A DNA stretch of 60,000 nucleotides from Apostichopus japonicus. Taxonomy: Eukaryota > Echinodermata > Holothuroidea > Aspidochirotida > Stichopodidae. The notes under the pieces are model-generated. The model saw only the letters and a list, made by a program, of their open reading frames with translations, searched no databases and was not told where the DNA came from. Below, one piece after another: positions 24,801 to 33,485 of the stretch. The position numbers and the translations under genes are program-made. The DNA lies in contig NC_092561.1 in assembly GCF_037975245.1 (NCBI RefSeq), positions 4,015,001 to 4,075,000 of the forward strand. Direction: 5' to 3'. The first letter of the stretch is position 1. Each line of letters starts with the position of its first letter.

Positions 24801-27800
24801 TCCATTAAACCCCCCTGGTCAGAGTGCATGTAGAAGTTAAGAAACATTGAATCTGCTTCGGAACTTTGTTTTCCGAATTTCATCAGCAAACACATATTGA
24901 GACTTCTTTAAATGTGAATTGCAGTCTACCCCTGAATTGCACAAGCTGCTTCAGGGGGTAAAATTTGTTTTAATAATGTTTTCGGGCTGGTAGAAGATTT
25001 TATCTACCGTAAGAGGCCATTTCCACATTGTGGTGGTGGCAGGAACCATATTTGTAACCTCTCCTGGGTACAGTACATCATCATATTTTACAACAACCCT
25101 GTCATCTACCTTAATATGAGAGGACAGAGCTGGAAGTACAACATAAGTAACTGACATTAGTGGATCTCCTTCAGTATCTAATGCGGTTTTCCAAATACAC
25201 ATCTTGCCACCTTCTGCCTTTACCCCATGGATTTATATGGATTAATTATTTTAATCCAAATTCCCAAAAGTGACTAAAGTGTTACCAAAAAGGTTTAGAT
25301 TAATTATAACCAAAAATGTAGAAATGCAAATACATTAGAAGTATTCTGTATTAACCAGTCTAGAAAAACTTGTTTACTCCTAATTAAGAAACTATTTAGC
25401 TACTGTAGCACTTAAGTTAAGATATTTTGCAGAACTAGTCTATAGGACATTTTGTGTACAAGTGAACTTCTAGATTCTATTTTTATGTGGAATAGACCCC
25501 TCCCCTTCCCCCAATCTCAATATAATGAACTTGTAAACATGTCCTTAGCCTGTGTTACTTTGTATCTTTGGAAACTGTGAGAGGAAACTGAGCAGTTTCA
25601 CACGTGTGACTTACGTGACAATTTTTTGTGACTTACGTGACGTCGCTAATTTGCATACGAATACCGGTATAAAATGCATATCAATTAAATTTTACCTTGA
25701 AGTTATTCCTCAATGTGTCCTTTTCAGATATAATAGGCAATTTAGCAGATTTCTCTCAATACTTCACAGGATTTATTGATTTCCTTCAAAAAGTTGAAAT
25801 TCTTCATTTCTCTGTGTGATTTACGTGACACAAGTTGAGGGCGCTATAATTCGCAATGGGAAAGCATTAACGTTTGGAAGTGGTGACAGAATTTATTGTG
25901 GGTATTCAAAGTTCAGGAATGATAGGCATATGACTTAACTCTAGACTTGCACTGAACTGGAGATTGAAAACAAGTGTCAAATGTCTCTCTGATTTGTGAC
26001 TTACGTGACGTGGAATGGCCCTATTATTCAAGTTGCTTGATATGCAATCTATCTATGTATTAGTAAAGGAGTCTTTATAGCTTGACTAGAAGCCATGCAT
26101 CAAAGAACATGCAGAAAACTTACCTTTAGGCTTTTCAAACTGATACAGATTCACCCCTACAAATTAGTATTAATATAATAATAATAATACTATTGGTATG
26201 TTTGTTTGTTAGTTAGCTTTGCTTATTAGTTTGTCTGCATGCGCACTGGCTTCTTTCTCATTTTCATAAATATGTTTAATTGATTCTTTTGAAAATCGAT
26301 AAAGTCTGTATATTAAACTGCACAAAATTTCACACCTCTAGAGCTAGTGCCTGAACTGTTTGATATCCATAACTGTGCCCCTTTACCTGTGTCAGCAATC
26401 TGCTATATTACTATCCATACAATTCCTGGTAGATGGCTTACTGATAGCAGTTGCTAGACCCTATTATGTTTGCTCTTTAAATAAGATTTGAAATAGTCCA
26501 CAAAGTTTTCTTTGTGGATGCCACTGATGGGATCTCAAGTTCATCAGATCATGTTGGTGGAATCTTTGACCTTTCACAAGATTCCTTAACTGACCAAAAA
26601 TATCTTCTTTTGGAGCATAGATGCCAAAACACAAATATGGTGCACTTAAATACACAATTGGACATGCTGACCTAGACACTTACTGTTCAGTAAGAATCTA
26701 GACACACCTAGGGAATGATATTTGGGCCCCCATACACTGTATTGTATTCCAGTATTATTTTACAAAACAGACCTGTGATTGTGTGAGGGAAGTTAAAGCT
26801 GTTAAACTGCAAACATGAAGGATCTTTCAATAGAGACAATCTTCCATTGTCTGACCTAATCCATTCTCCATCAAAAGCAGTTTCAATGCTGATGGGGTTT
26901 TCAGGTTAGTTTGACGATTCTGGTTAAACAGAGGACACAATTCAGTGGCAAACAGTGCCTGGTAAGGCTGGTATACAGTAAGGATTTAAGATGACCAAGT
27001 GTTTGCAACCTGGGAAGATCTGTCACTGCAGCTGACTGCCTGTATAAATACAGTATATATATATATGCAAGTGATGTGCATATATGCTAGAAGTGGATCA
27101 GTCGTTCAGTAGTTTGGTTTTCGTGCCCAGGTTCTTTCCTGGGTGACTTTTTCTTAAAAAGTATATGCTTGTGATGTGCTTCTCAGCCGTTCGGCTAAAA
27201 TCATGTGTAGTATCTGTTCCCTTTCGAGGGGAATGGTGATGCACACCCAACGACGATCACAAAGTCACAGTCCCGATGCAAGGGGAACGGGAATGAGAGC
27301 CGATCAGTCGTTCGGTAGTTTGGTTTTCGTGCCCAGGTTCTTACCTGGGCGACGTTTTCTTAAAAAGTAATGATGTGCATATATATGCTAGTGATGTGCT
27401 TTAACATACATGGGTATAGTATACAATATCTATATCTGGTATTTAAGTACACATCTCACTACTCTTATTTAACAAGAAAAAGTGGTTTGAAGGTTCTACA
27501 AGTAAAACAAATTATTGTATTTTTTTTTTTTTTTTTTTAAATTTCATCCTAAAACTGCATGACTGAACAGTATGACATGTAATATGTAACTTAAGTACAG
27601 CATCTTACTGAACATAATCCAGATAATGAAATTCCACAGCCTCCAGTTTATACTTTATTGTATAGCATTGTACCCTGGCCTAACTGCTGGAGGAGATCTA
27701 AAGGATAATATAATTTAGAATCAGTGGCTTCACTATAATATACGGTATGCCCTTCAGTCCAAAATTTGATCAATTTATAACCACATGGATTTAAATTATT

Positions 27801-30800
27801 TGATCCTTTTGGAAGCCCTTTACCTTGAAGATATAGAATAAATTACTGCTTTACCTTGAAGACTACAGTATGTCACCATAGTACAATTAGTATATTAGAG
27901 CTACTGTACACTCCCTGTTACAAAGCTGTTGTACAGTACTTACTGTACTTAGTTGACAGACTGTTAATTCTGTAGCTAAATTTGCTTTGCCTATATGAAT
28001 TGCAATTTGTCACTGGATTTATTAGGTTTCAACTCTCTGATTATAAACTTTAATAATTAATTTTCATGCACACAATTCCCAGTCTAAAGAAGATTTTGGA
28101 CATGATTACAACAATATTAGACTTTGCATGTTATATATAATAACTTTATATTGTGTTAATTAGTAGTAGTGTACCAAAGGTCAAATGATCCAAGACATGA
28201 TTAATCAAAAAAAAAATTATGACTGCTATATTTCACCTACAGTTACACCACTTCATAGTTTAATTTTAAGAACCATTATTCTTTCCTCTATTATATTCGG
28301 GCATAATACTGTACGGTTTGTACCACAAAACTATGGCAAGATGTAGCTCAAACTTTAGCTTTATACAGGGGCGTATCCAGGGGGGCGCAACAGGCGCGAG
28401 CCCCCCTATTGGCTGTCACCCAAAAAAAAAAAGTTTAGCCCAAAAAAAAAAAAAAATTGATGACGACCTTTATGTGAGATGTCGGTGAAAGGCTTTGATG
28501 GTGAAACTTGGCAATCACCAGATTTCCCAGTCGGTCACAAGTTTTACAAACACTAAGTGACATGCCAGCCATACTAAATTGTGCATTTTGTGTCCATTTT
28601 TACTGGAAATGTTGCTTATTAATTAAGGTCGAAAAATGGATCACATATGGCACCATTTTGCATTTCAGCCCTTCTTCGAAAGCAAAAATTGTCCACCCCT
28701 CCCCTTAGACCCATCCCCCAGGACGGCGATCATTCATGCCTGACGTCCCCACTAGTGGAAAATCCTGGATACGCCCCTGTTTATATATGTTACCTTAAAA
28801 CAAGGGCCTAAAGTATTGTATATGTACAGTAAATGCAGAAAATATTTCCATATATATACTGTACACAGCACTTTCACAGTCGTTGAGAACAACACTCTCA
28901 CAAATAAAGGAATCACTATGTATTATACTTGTATACTTAGCAGTTTACATGTAAAATGCATGAATGATCCCTTTGAAGATGTTCAGTCATTTTAACCGAT
29001 AAAAGGAATCAAGTTAATTTGCCGTATAGTTGGGCAAAGTCACTGGACATATGTTAACCAGTGTAATTAATACTGTACATCATGTATGTCTTAAAGGCCA
29101 GAATATTTAATTTAGTTTTAATCACAGAGCTACAATTCTGATTAAGGCATGCCTGAAATCTTGTAACTTTGCAAGAAGCTCAGGTGGTGTACAGTGACCA
29201 TTAAGATATGCAGTAATGTACAGATGTACAGTAGCATATCAAGTACAATACAATACAGTTAGGAATTAATGGATTTAAATATACCACAAAGGCTAAGTGC
29301 TCTAGTACCCTCTGATCCAGTGCTGTAGTACAATTTAATAGACCTACAGCAAATTCACCTTGTATAGACTAAAGCTACAGTATACAAGCCCAACACCTAT
29401 GAGAGTTGCACTGTAGAACGGCAAACTTTATCATATAAGACTCAGCATTGTTTAAGTTTTTGAAAAACGCAATAACAACTCTGTAGCTACCGTTGATATT
29501 TAAACCATTGAAACTAAAATAGCAAAGTACCAGTACAAACTTTAATACCACAAAATTGTAGAAAATGAAAAATATGAGAGTGCATGCAAGGATTGGATCC
29601 TGCAACTTTACATGATAAAAGTGGCTACAGTGTAAGTCAAATACTATACAACTGTAATAGTACCAGTATATATAAATTTGAATTTCTCAATGGCTTGCAT
29701 GGTTTTAATTATTGAATTTTAAATGAACCAACCGTTTGACTTGAATCTATCCTGTAGCATGAAATGTGCTCTTGGTTCACTTTGAGAATATTTCAAGTTT
29801 TGTATAATTATGCAAATAAATGCTAACGGCAGTATAAAACAACCAATGAGCAGTTAAAAGAGACAATGTTGGTTAAACCTTCAAATTTATACAGATCCAT
29901 CATAGCAAACAACACAAAAATATGAATATTAAGACAGGTCTGTATATAACTTATTAAATTTGCAAACTGTGGTCTCAAGAAGATAAAATTATGCAAATTA
30001 AATACTGAATATTCATAAAATGAGATGTGACGATTGTTAGACACATGTAAAAGCATGTACTAGTACTGCAGTACATTGGAAACAATTCTTGTGCATAGTT
30101 TATACTGGTACTTACTGTACATATTGTAGCACAATTACATTGCTTACTGTTTTGGTATTGTCCAGGAACCTGGAAGAAAAAGTCTGTATTTAAATGAGAA
30201 TACCTTACATCTAAAAAAACATTAAACCCTCCAATCAAACTATTTTGACAAGACAATAGTGTGGTACTACTATACATACTGTACTGTACATACCGTACAA
30301 TATATACATTATGATTTAGAATTGATAAAAGGTGATAGAGACTACTTGTCTACTGTAGCTTAACATCCATGATTCATAATAAAAACATGTTCATAAATTA
30401 CATTCCTTCCAAGTTCCAATCCTACTGTACCATATAGTATTTTTTTTAATACTTCCTCCAGAATCTCACATTTGTCTACAGACCTGTATGAAAGTAGGAA
30501 GTTCAGTTTCTTTAGTATATATAATGAAGGAGTCAAAAGTCAACCAGTGAATGAATTATCCAAACTTCAACATTTACTGTCCCCTGAACTTGAAGAAAGG
30601 AACATTATAGTAAATGGTGTCAGGTCACAGTACAGTGTGTTATCAAGCAAGCAAACAGTACAGCACTTGCTACAACTGTGAAATGGTTTTACTTGTACAG
30701 TTCTTCAACACATGTACTCATGATGTATTACATACATGACTTGTACACAAAACATTCATTCAAGCATCAACCTGTACAGAAAGCCATATTTGCACTACAA

Positions 30801-33485
30801 ACTGTGCAATTACTGAAACGTGGAACAAATAAACTTAACAAATATCATTCATTTCCATGAACTAGATTTTTACATTATTATGAATTTTCTAGAACAGTAA
30901 TATTTCTGACTAACTAAATTTGTTGTCCAAGATTTAGCTATGTACTGTACCGCATAATAAATAACATGAATGAATTGATCCAATGTAAGTGCTTCATGTG
31001 TAGCTGTTAAAACCCCCAACTTAATGGGTGTAATTATATGATAAACATTATTAATGAAGACTGTCTTGATGCTTCACATTTAGTACAATTAACATGTGTC
31101 ATGCAAGAACAGTCACATTGTCCCAAGACTGTCACAGTGTCCTTTGTCGTAGTTACGTAGTACTAAACAGGAACAGCTGTTTTTATCATTTTCTTCAGTC
31201 ACAAAGTAAAACCACAAATATAGACTTTGCTTGAATACAACCTCCCACTACACACCGTGGGAGTAGGTCTTAAAGTCTGCATGAATCTGGCTAGCTTTGT
31301 ATAAAATTTATCTTTCAAGGTCAGTAAATACATATACATCAAATTCATATATAAACATTTTTGTCTTAGCTTTAATAATTTAATATTCTCCCAAGGTTAT
31401 TTTGCACTATTCTTTTTTACCTTTCATTGCTTACCCCCCTCCCTCCCCCTCGCCCCCTTGTTTTCCATAGCTGTTCAGTTTCTCTTATTCTTGGTTTTTT
31501 TTTTTAGTATTTTGTTTCATTCTGGAGTTGCAAACTAGCTAAACTATTACATGATTGGTTATAGATTTAGGACAACAAAATTGTTCACAAAATTGTACTG
31601 CAAGTATGCAAAAATACTTCAATGAAACTGTTTACATGTACAGTATAGTCTAGGGATCGAGGTTGTTGTAAATGCTGACTACGTCTGTTTACTGTAATAC
31701 TTCAACGAACTTGTATACATGTCCTTTCTAAAACCACAAACCACTCTGAATGGTAGACTCCTTACCCAAAATAATAAGTTTACAAAATGCTGGTTGTATG
31801 AGTCATGAATACAGTATGTATACAGTATGTGTGAATGGTTGACAATGTACTGTTTGTCATTTTGCACTTTGCTAATACCAGGGAGCTGTTAGCTAACTGT
31901 GTTGTACACAAACAATATGCAGGTAGTATAGAGGTACACAGTATGCTGGGCCATTATTTCCTTGTAAGTTTAAAAAACTCACAAAATTTTAGCCAATGGA
32001 AGAGAATGAACTGTACACAAACTAGGCCTACACGAAACACCCTTAAAACCCATACTGGTAGTGCCATTGACAATTTGACATGCTAACAATTTTCTGTCAA
32101 AACAATTTTAAAGGTTACTTCAATAGCACATGACAACTTGAACCACCTACATCCATTTTAAGGCTGTATGCTGGGGCACTTGTTTTACGCATTTACTACT
32201 GAATACTAACATTTAATTACATATCTGTGGCCAAATAACATTTCAGTAGCTGCACAAGCTGTTCGAATGACATATTACATTTAAGTCATTAATTACTCTA
32301 CTTCACTGACTATAGAAGTTTGGGGAAAATTGTACGTTCATTATTTTTTGATAGGCCTTTTCTAAACGTTAGGCTATTACATAGTGAGGTCAAGACGTTT
32401 CCACACGCCATGTATCTGATAAATGTGTTGATGCAATTGTTTTGTTGGGACACCAATGTTTCCATTTGAAGTTTTCATTTGCTTTATCTCTGGGAATGGG
32501 ACAAAATATTGGCAGCAAATTTCATTACCCATGATTGTGTGATCATTGAGGCCTCCTTTATTGTAGTATACAGTAATTCCCTGTGTTCCATAAATTCATG
32601 TACAATGTTATATTTAGCAGAATTATACTGTAGTAAACTTCAACACATGTGCAAAGTTAGGTAAAGTTTTATTTGCTTCGTGCAGTTCAACTCTATTTTT
32701 ACTCTATATTCGATGGAATTTGGTCAAATTATCGATGAAATCACATTGCTTAAGGACAGACCTGCTTAAGGATAGAACTAATCAGCTGCGCAGCAAGATC
32801 ACCATCGCCAGTATCCTTTAAAAGATATTGCCCTTACTATCATGATTTTACCGTGGACCTTTCATACTATACTATTTTATTTACAGCTCAACTGTAGATT
32901 ACGCAGCAGTCACTTAGTTCCCACTCAGTCTCTAATGCCAGCTTCATAGTTGCATAACAATTTAAAGAGAGACCAGGGTAAAGGCCCATTGATTTCACCG
33001 CGACTGCCAATCCGCCAAGCCATGACATTTGCATTACTCTGGACTTAGCCTAGTTTATTTTTCAAAGAGAGCCACCCCAAAAAGTTGCATCGTTCTCATA
33101 ACCCATATCTGTTAGTCTGAATGCAAGGTGACCACTATACCAGTATTTTTTATAAGTGTGTCTACCGAGTTGCGGTGTATTGTGCAAGAACTCCCTTTTT
33201 ACTAGCCTAGTTAGGCCTACTGTAGTACCAAACAAGATTGTAGTAGGCTTGAGTTAGAAATCGGTTGGTTCGTGTTTCTTATGGATGCATAATGAGACTT
33301 TAAAAACACTGGTGCGCCTTCCCGCAGTCGCACAACATGGTCTCAGTCGATTTTGCTGAAATATGTAACATTGATTTGGACCACACTTACCACACACAGT
33401 GTAATACGAACATAACAACCCCTGGTATCACCAAATCGTCGCTCCCTACACTCCAACGTCTGCCAAATGCAATAAATCCCGGCAT
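681..33485 (-). CDS. DAGLA: Diacylglycerol lipase alpha, 5' six exons (partial gene)
   Basis: sn-1-specific diacylglycerol lipase, a membrane serine hydrolase that makes 2-arachidonoylglycerol from diacylglycerol. Six exons on the minus strand: 33391-33485, 17507-17715, 15225-15332, 3259-3421, 2208-2292, 681-893. Lengths 95, 209, 108, 163, 85 and 213 join with matching phases (2,1,1,2,0,0) into 291 codons starting at ATG 33485. The start MPGFIAFGRRWSVGSDDLV is the family N-terminal signature. SMRGTTLYDRPR, the WAILGLFW segment, the YDGVGRNFVK segment and FFRDIDIVPSDILAGL follow in the order of vertebrate DAGLA. The alpha type is preferred over beta because of WSVGSDD, the GRNFVK stretch and FLSGVPITPDTKYLD near the end. 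Four hydrophobic segments are visible. The catalytic Ser and Asp belong to exons left of the window. Introns range from 0.97 to 15.7 kb. All visible splice sites are GT-AG. Family assignment is from remembered sequence, not a search. Confidence 0.93.
1134..1360. repeat. 25-bp minisatellite in DAGLA intron 5
   Basis: Nine units of a 25-bp sequence (core ACCAGGGTACCATTCTCTCG). Units alternate between GGTACC and GGTCCC, and between CTCGCC and CTAGCC. Long open frames across it on the minus strand are an artefact of the GC-rich repeat. It lies between DAGLA exons 5 and 6. Confidence 0.93.
1361..2207. other. DAGLA intron 5 remainder, no recognised gene
   Basis: AT-rich with a pyrimidine-rich CCCCACCC stretch at about 1926-1966. 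No exon, RNA gene or repeat family was recognised. Confidence 0.5.
2208..2292 (-). CDS. DAGLA: DAGLA coding exon 5
   Basis: 85 bp, phase 2 in, phase 0 out. Acceptor CTTCAATTTCAG, donor GTAAGGGG. It encodes QRQYQQKWQRRLRKLYHL then TAPGDNQD, equivalent to the W..RL..L linker before the conserved DAF/DAY segment. It is less conserved than its neighbours, but it is the only piece whose phase bridges exons 4 and 6. Confidence 0.85.
2651..3145. repeat. 30-bp minisatellite in DAGLA intron 4
   Basis: About 16 units of roughly 30 bp, core CCCCTGCACTCCCTATCCCA plus CACTCTCCAC. Because the unit is a multiple of three and lacks stops, several frames on both strands stay open; these are not genes. It fills about half of the 966-bp intron between DAGLA exons 4 and 5, ending 113 bp from exon 4. 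Confidence 0.95.
3259..3421 (-). CDS. DAGLA: DAGLA coding exon 4 (TM4 and cytosolic start)
   Basis: 163 bp, phase 1 in, phase 2 out. Acceptor TTGTTTATTTTCAG, donor GTAAGATC. It encodes a strongly hydrophobic segment (CLVMLVLLLVLAW), then CTYDGVGRNFVKQ, equivalent to the CxFDPTGRxFVK stretch of DAGLA, then an Arg-rich cytosolic stretch. The intron before it is 11.8 kb; the intron after it is only 966 bp and half filled by a minisatellite. Confidence 0.92.
3722..3799. repeat. 35-bp direct duplication
   Basis: Two exact 35-bp copies (GAGTTAAAATAATATGTATA then CTCATTTCAACCAGG) at 3722-3756 and 3757-3791, plus 8 bp of a third. It is a simple recent tandem duplication in DAGLA intron 3. Confidence 0.95.
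3800..5361. other. DAGLA intron 3 segment, nothing recognised
   Basis: AT-rich intron sequence with many TACAGTA/TACTGTA words (for example near 3928, 4099, 4161 and 4539). No exon with fitting splice sites and family similarity was seen on either strand. Confidence 0.5.
5370..5704. mobile_element. Non-autonomous hAT-type element with perfect 8-bp TSD
   Basis: 335 bp bounded by inverted termini CAGGGTTGTCCAACCT at 5370 and AGGTTGGACAACCCTG ending 5704. The 8-bp target duplication ATCTAGAC is exact on both sides (5362-5369 and 5705-5712), which is the hAT hallmark. The right interior carries a 22-bp GC-rich tandem (GGGCCGGACGCAACCCTGCA) two and a half times. No transposase is encoded. Confidence 0.93.
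5713..8067. other. DAGLA intron 3 segment, nothing recognised
   Basis: AT-rich, with a poly-C tract at about 7384-7415. No coding potential supported on either strand. Confidence 0.5.
8068..8293. repeat. Diverged ~60-bp tandem repeat
   Basis: Four imperfect units containing AACTGGTACACAGAG followed by GGGTATGG and GTGTGACTATA. Spacing is about 55-65 bp. Located in DAGLA intron 3. Confidence 0.75.
9369..9400. repeat. (TTC)n microsatellite
   Basis: Ten uninterrupted TTC/TCT triplets following a poly-T run. No function inferred. Confidence 0.9.
10330..10705. repeat. Two-copy ~180-bp tandem duplication
   Basis: The order CATGGAAGCT..CACT..TGTGGAAAAATACTTAAG, then CTTACAAATCCC, then CTTCCTTTGTACGTA, then CACTTCCCCTCCTC, occurs twice, at about 10350-10530 and 10530-10705, with small indels. 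Pyrimidine-rich spacers separate the copies. A plus-strand open frame crosses it but has no family likeness. Confidence 0.8.
11445..11833. mobile_element. hAT (Charlie-like) MITE with perfect 8-bp TSD
   Basis: 389 bp bounded by CAGGGGTTCCCTAACTGGGG and the inverse GGTTAGGGAAACCCGG. The 8-bp duplication CTCTATTG flanks it exactly (11437-11444, 11834-11841). The terminus resembles the CAGNGGTTCNCAAACTGGGG ends of hAT-Charlie elements. The GGGGGTTCG word is repeated near the right end. No transposase. Confidence 0.93.
12238..12320 (+). mobile_element. Fragment of the 28366-28779 repeat family
   Basis: Shares CCCTCCCCTTAGACCC, then CCCCCAGGACGGCGATCA, and weaker upstream similarity, with 28650-28735. 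Neither terminus is recognisable, so it is an internal remnant. Confidence 0.7.
13385..13935. repeat. ~36-bp satellite-like array (GTAGCATCACACTGTACAA)
   Basis: About fifteen units with an invariant core GTAGCATCACACTGTACAA and a variable spacer (TACTATATAGTAAGTCT or shorter). Unit length varies from about 29 to 46 bp because the spacer differs. The minus-strand open frame reading repeated QCDAT is an artefact of the repeat. Confidence 0.95.
14807..15156. mobile_element. Palindromic MITE with tandem-repeat termini
   Basis: Left end: three full 16-bp units ATGTTCCGACGTCTCT plus a partial unit. Right end: the inverse unit AGAGACGTCGGAACAT twice plus a partial unit. The interior is AT-rich with repeated GGACCC..TTTTGG words on one side and inverse GGTCC..AAAATT words on the other, so most of the 350 bp can fold back. 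No open frame of note. It sits 68 bp from DAGLA exon 3. Confidence 0.85.
15225..15332 (-). CDS. DAGLA: DAGLA coding exon 3 (TM3)
   Basis: 108 bp, phase 1 to phase 1. Acceptor CTATCTATCAG, donor GTGAGTATG. It encodes VLDLFNFLWAILGLFW followed by TKQWSEQCNL, matching the third membrane segment and the conserved Cys-containing loop. Joined to exon 2, the alignment with human DAGL runs without a gap across HILYTK-CVLDLF. A palindromic MITE ends only 68 bp beyond the donor. Confidence 0.93.
15610..15985 (+). mobile_element. TTAA-flanked MITE, copy 1 (piggyBac-like)
   Basis: Begins TTAA-AGGGTGTGAAGACTCG and ends with the inverse CGAGTCTTCAATGCCTT followed by TTCAA, a mutated TTAA. About 90% identical over its full length to 23043-23409. 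The TTAA target and short termini point to the piggyBac class; no transposase is present. It lies in DAGLA intron 2. Confidence 0.85.
17151..17372 (+). mobile_element. tRNA-derived SINE, copy A
   Basis: The head GGAGTGTTAGCTCAGTGGTT contains a Pol III A box (TTAGCTCAGTGG). A decayed B box (GAGTTTGAGTC) follows about 50 bp later. The body contains ATGTATGTCGTCC and the end ATGGCTTCTTCGCGAGTTCC with TGCTTGCAGGAGGAT. Two more copies, on the opposite strand, are at 46971-47203 and 50491-50712. In intron 2 of DAGLA. Confidence 0.88.
17507..17715 (-). CDS. DAGLA: DAGLA coding exon 2 (TM1-TM2)
   Basis: 209 bp, starting in phase 2 after the acceptor TTTAACAG and ending in phase 1 before donor GTAAGTTTGT. 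It encodes FVLLLVSFIQLKHLDD, a second hydrophobic run (VDMIVLIPLTLLEG) and the family motif VLSMRGTTLYDRPR, ending HILYTK. The motif SMRG plus a downstream PR pair is shared by alpha and beta forms. Confidence 0.93.
17954..18388. mobile_element. MITE with ~60-bp terminal inverted repeats
   Basis: The left terminus (GGCCCCAAATATAGCACGCT..) is matched by the right terminus read in reverse (GACCCCAACCGTAGCACGCT..). Similarity continues through GGAAAGTTT and TACGTAATCGACCTGCC, about 60 bp in all. The interior has no coding frame. The target duplication is unclear (TAT at best). In DAGLA intron 1. Confidence 0.85.
18389..20671. other. DAGLA intron 1 segment, nothing recognised
   Basis: AT-rich with scattered TACAGTA words. 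Two overlapping plus-strand open frames around 18695-19098 show no domain likeness and no paired splice sites that extend them. Confidence 0.5.
20672..20900 (-). pseudogene. Tyrosine-phosphatase-like exon remnant in DAGLA intron 1
   Basis: On the minus strand a frame reads SSTLVLINIL, later DVCGTVREL, then VVQSIEGQFMYAEAV. This resembles the end of a PTP catalytic domain (GRxGTxxxxD, DVxGTVxELR, MVQTxEQYxFxxxA). It is bounded by an acceptor-like TTGTTACTAG at 20901-20910 and a donor GTAAGT at 20671-20666. The P-loop HCSAGxGR is missing, an extra Gly splits the EQF pair, and the basic residues after VREL are lost. I read it as a decayed fragment nested in the DAGLA intron; a spliced exon of an unseen gene is possible. 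Confidence 0.35.
21136..21157. repeat. 22-bp perfect palindrome
   Basis: ACCATGGAGCT and its exact reverse complement AGCTCCATGGT abut without a spacer. No gene is nearby other than the DAGLA intron. Function unknown. Confidence 0.9.
22430..22512. repeat. ~48-bp imperfect direct duplication
   Basis: GAGCCTGGGACATTTATTA occurs twice, followed each time by a run ending in GGCT(T/C)AATTCATC. This is a short local duplication. Confidence 0.8.
23043..23409 (+). mobile_element. TTAA-flanked MITE, copy 2 (piggyBac-like)
   Basis: Starts TTAAAGGGTGTGAAGACT and ends AGTCTTCAATGCCTTTAA, with an intact TTAA on both sides. Sequence follows copy 1 at 15610-15985 almost base for base. It ends eight bases before the start of the 2.6-kb element, so the two insertions abut. 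Confidence 0.9.
23418..26021 (-). mobile_element. 2.6-kb DNA transposon with repeated GTGACTTACGTGAC motif
   Basis: Bounded by inverted termini GGGCCATTCCAC (23418) and GTGGAATGGCCC (ending 26021), with a possible TATT duplication outside. The 14-mer GTGACTTACGTGAC, or a one-base variant, occurs at 23779, 23946, 23960 (inverse), 23984, 25606, 25628, 25816 and 25996, clustered towards both ends. A transposase-like tail is encoded on the minus strand at 24951-25202. The superfamily is not assigned. Subterminal motifs are probably transposase-binding sites (inference). Confidence 0.8.
24951..25202 (-). pseudogene. C-terminal remnant of a transposase-like protein
   Basis: An 83-codon frame reads CIWKTALDTEGD, then KVDDRVVVKYDDVLYPGEVT, then MWKWPLTVDKIFYQPENI, ending with a stop. 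The pattern V.DxVVVKY...LYPGxV followed by W.WP...D.I.Y recurs at the C-termini of proteins encoded by DNA transposons in invertebrate genomes. No DDE core upstream is seen intact, so this is probably the relic end of the element's own transposase. Recognition is from pattern memory only. Confidence 0.5.
26022..27095. other. DAGLA intron 1 segment, nothing firm
   Basis: A minus-strand frame at 26464-26679 has no recognised domain. The rest is AT-rich with no repeat family identified. Confidence 0.45.
27096..27369 (+). mobile_element. U2 snRNA-headed SINE with upstream truncated copy
   Basis: 27178-27219 matches the first 45 nt of U2 snRNA at about 37 of 42 positions (GCTTCTCaGCCgTTcGGCTA, then the branch-site pairing GTAGTATCTGTTC). 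After that the similarity stops. The body runs on to a tail with GATCAGTCGTTCGGTAGTTT and ends in CTTAAAAAGTA. The same tail occurs alone at 27096-27162, immediately upstream, as a truncated copy. GTGATGTGC words flank both and may be target duplications. It is a SINE rather than a working U2 gene because the Sm site and 3' stem-loops are missing. Confidence 0.75.
28366..28779. mobile_element. hAT-like non-autonomous element (CAGGGGCGTATCCAG)
   Basis: Inverted ends CAGGGGCGTATCCAGG and CCTGGATACGCCCCTG bound 414 bp. Flanks share TTTATA (28360-28365, 28780-28785) as a partly decayed target duplication. Internal poly-A tracts at 28421-28456 and the CCCCTTAGACCC motif are shared with 12238-12320. 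No transposase. Confidence 0.85.
28790..33390. other. DAGLA intron 1, 5' part, nothing recognised
   Basis: AT-rich, with TACAGTA-type words especially dense at 29040-30330. No exon, RNA gene or mobile element was recognised on either strand. The intron donor is at 33390. Confidence 0.5.
33391..33485 (-). CDS. DAGLA: DAGLA coding exon 1 (start codon)
   Basis: Encodes residues 1-31 plus two bases of a Trp codon. The start is ATG at 33485-33483 because the conserved N-terminus begins there with MPG. GRRW and GSDDLV are the invariant motifs. The exon ends TG, followed by donor GTAAGTGTGG at 33390-33381. The next exon starts with G, restoring TGG (Trp), as at the same point in vertebrate DAGLA. 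The plus-strand frame over 33337-33546 is only its antisense shadow. Confidence 0.92.

Noticed and set aside
27178-27369. Functional U2 snRNA gene
   Set aside because: Only the first 42 bases match; the Sm site and 3' stem-loops are missing and the tail is repeated upstream.
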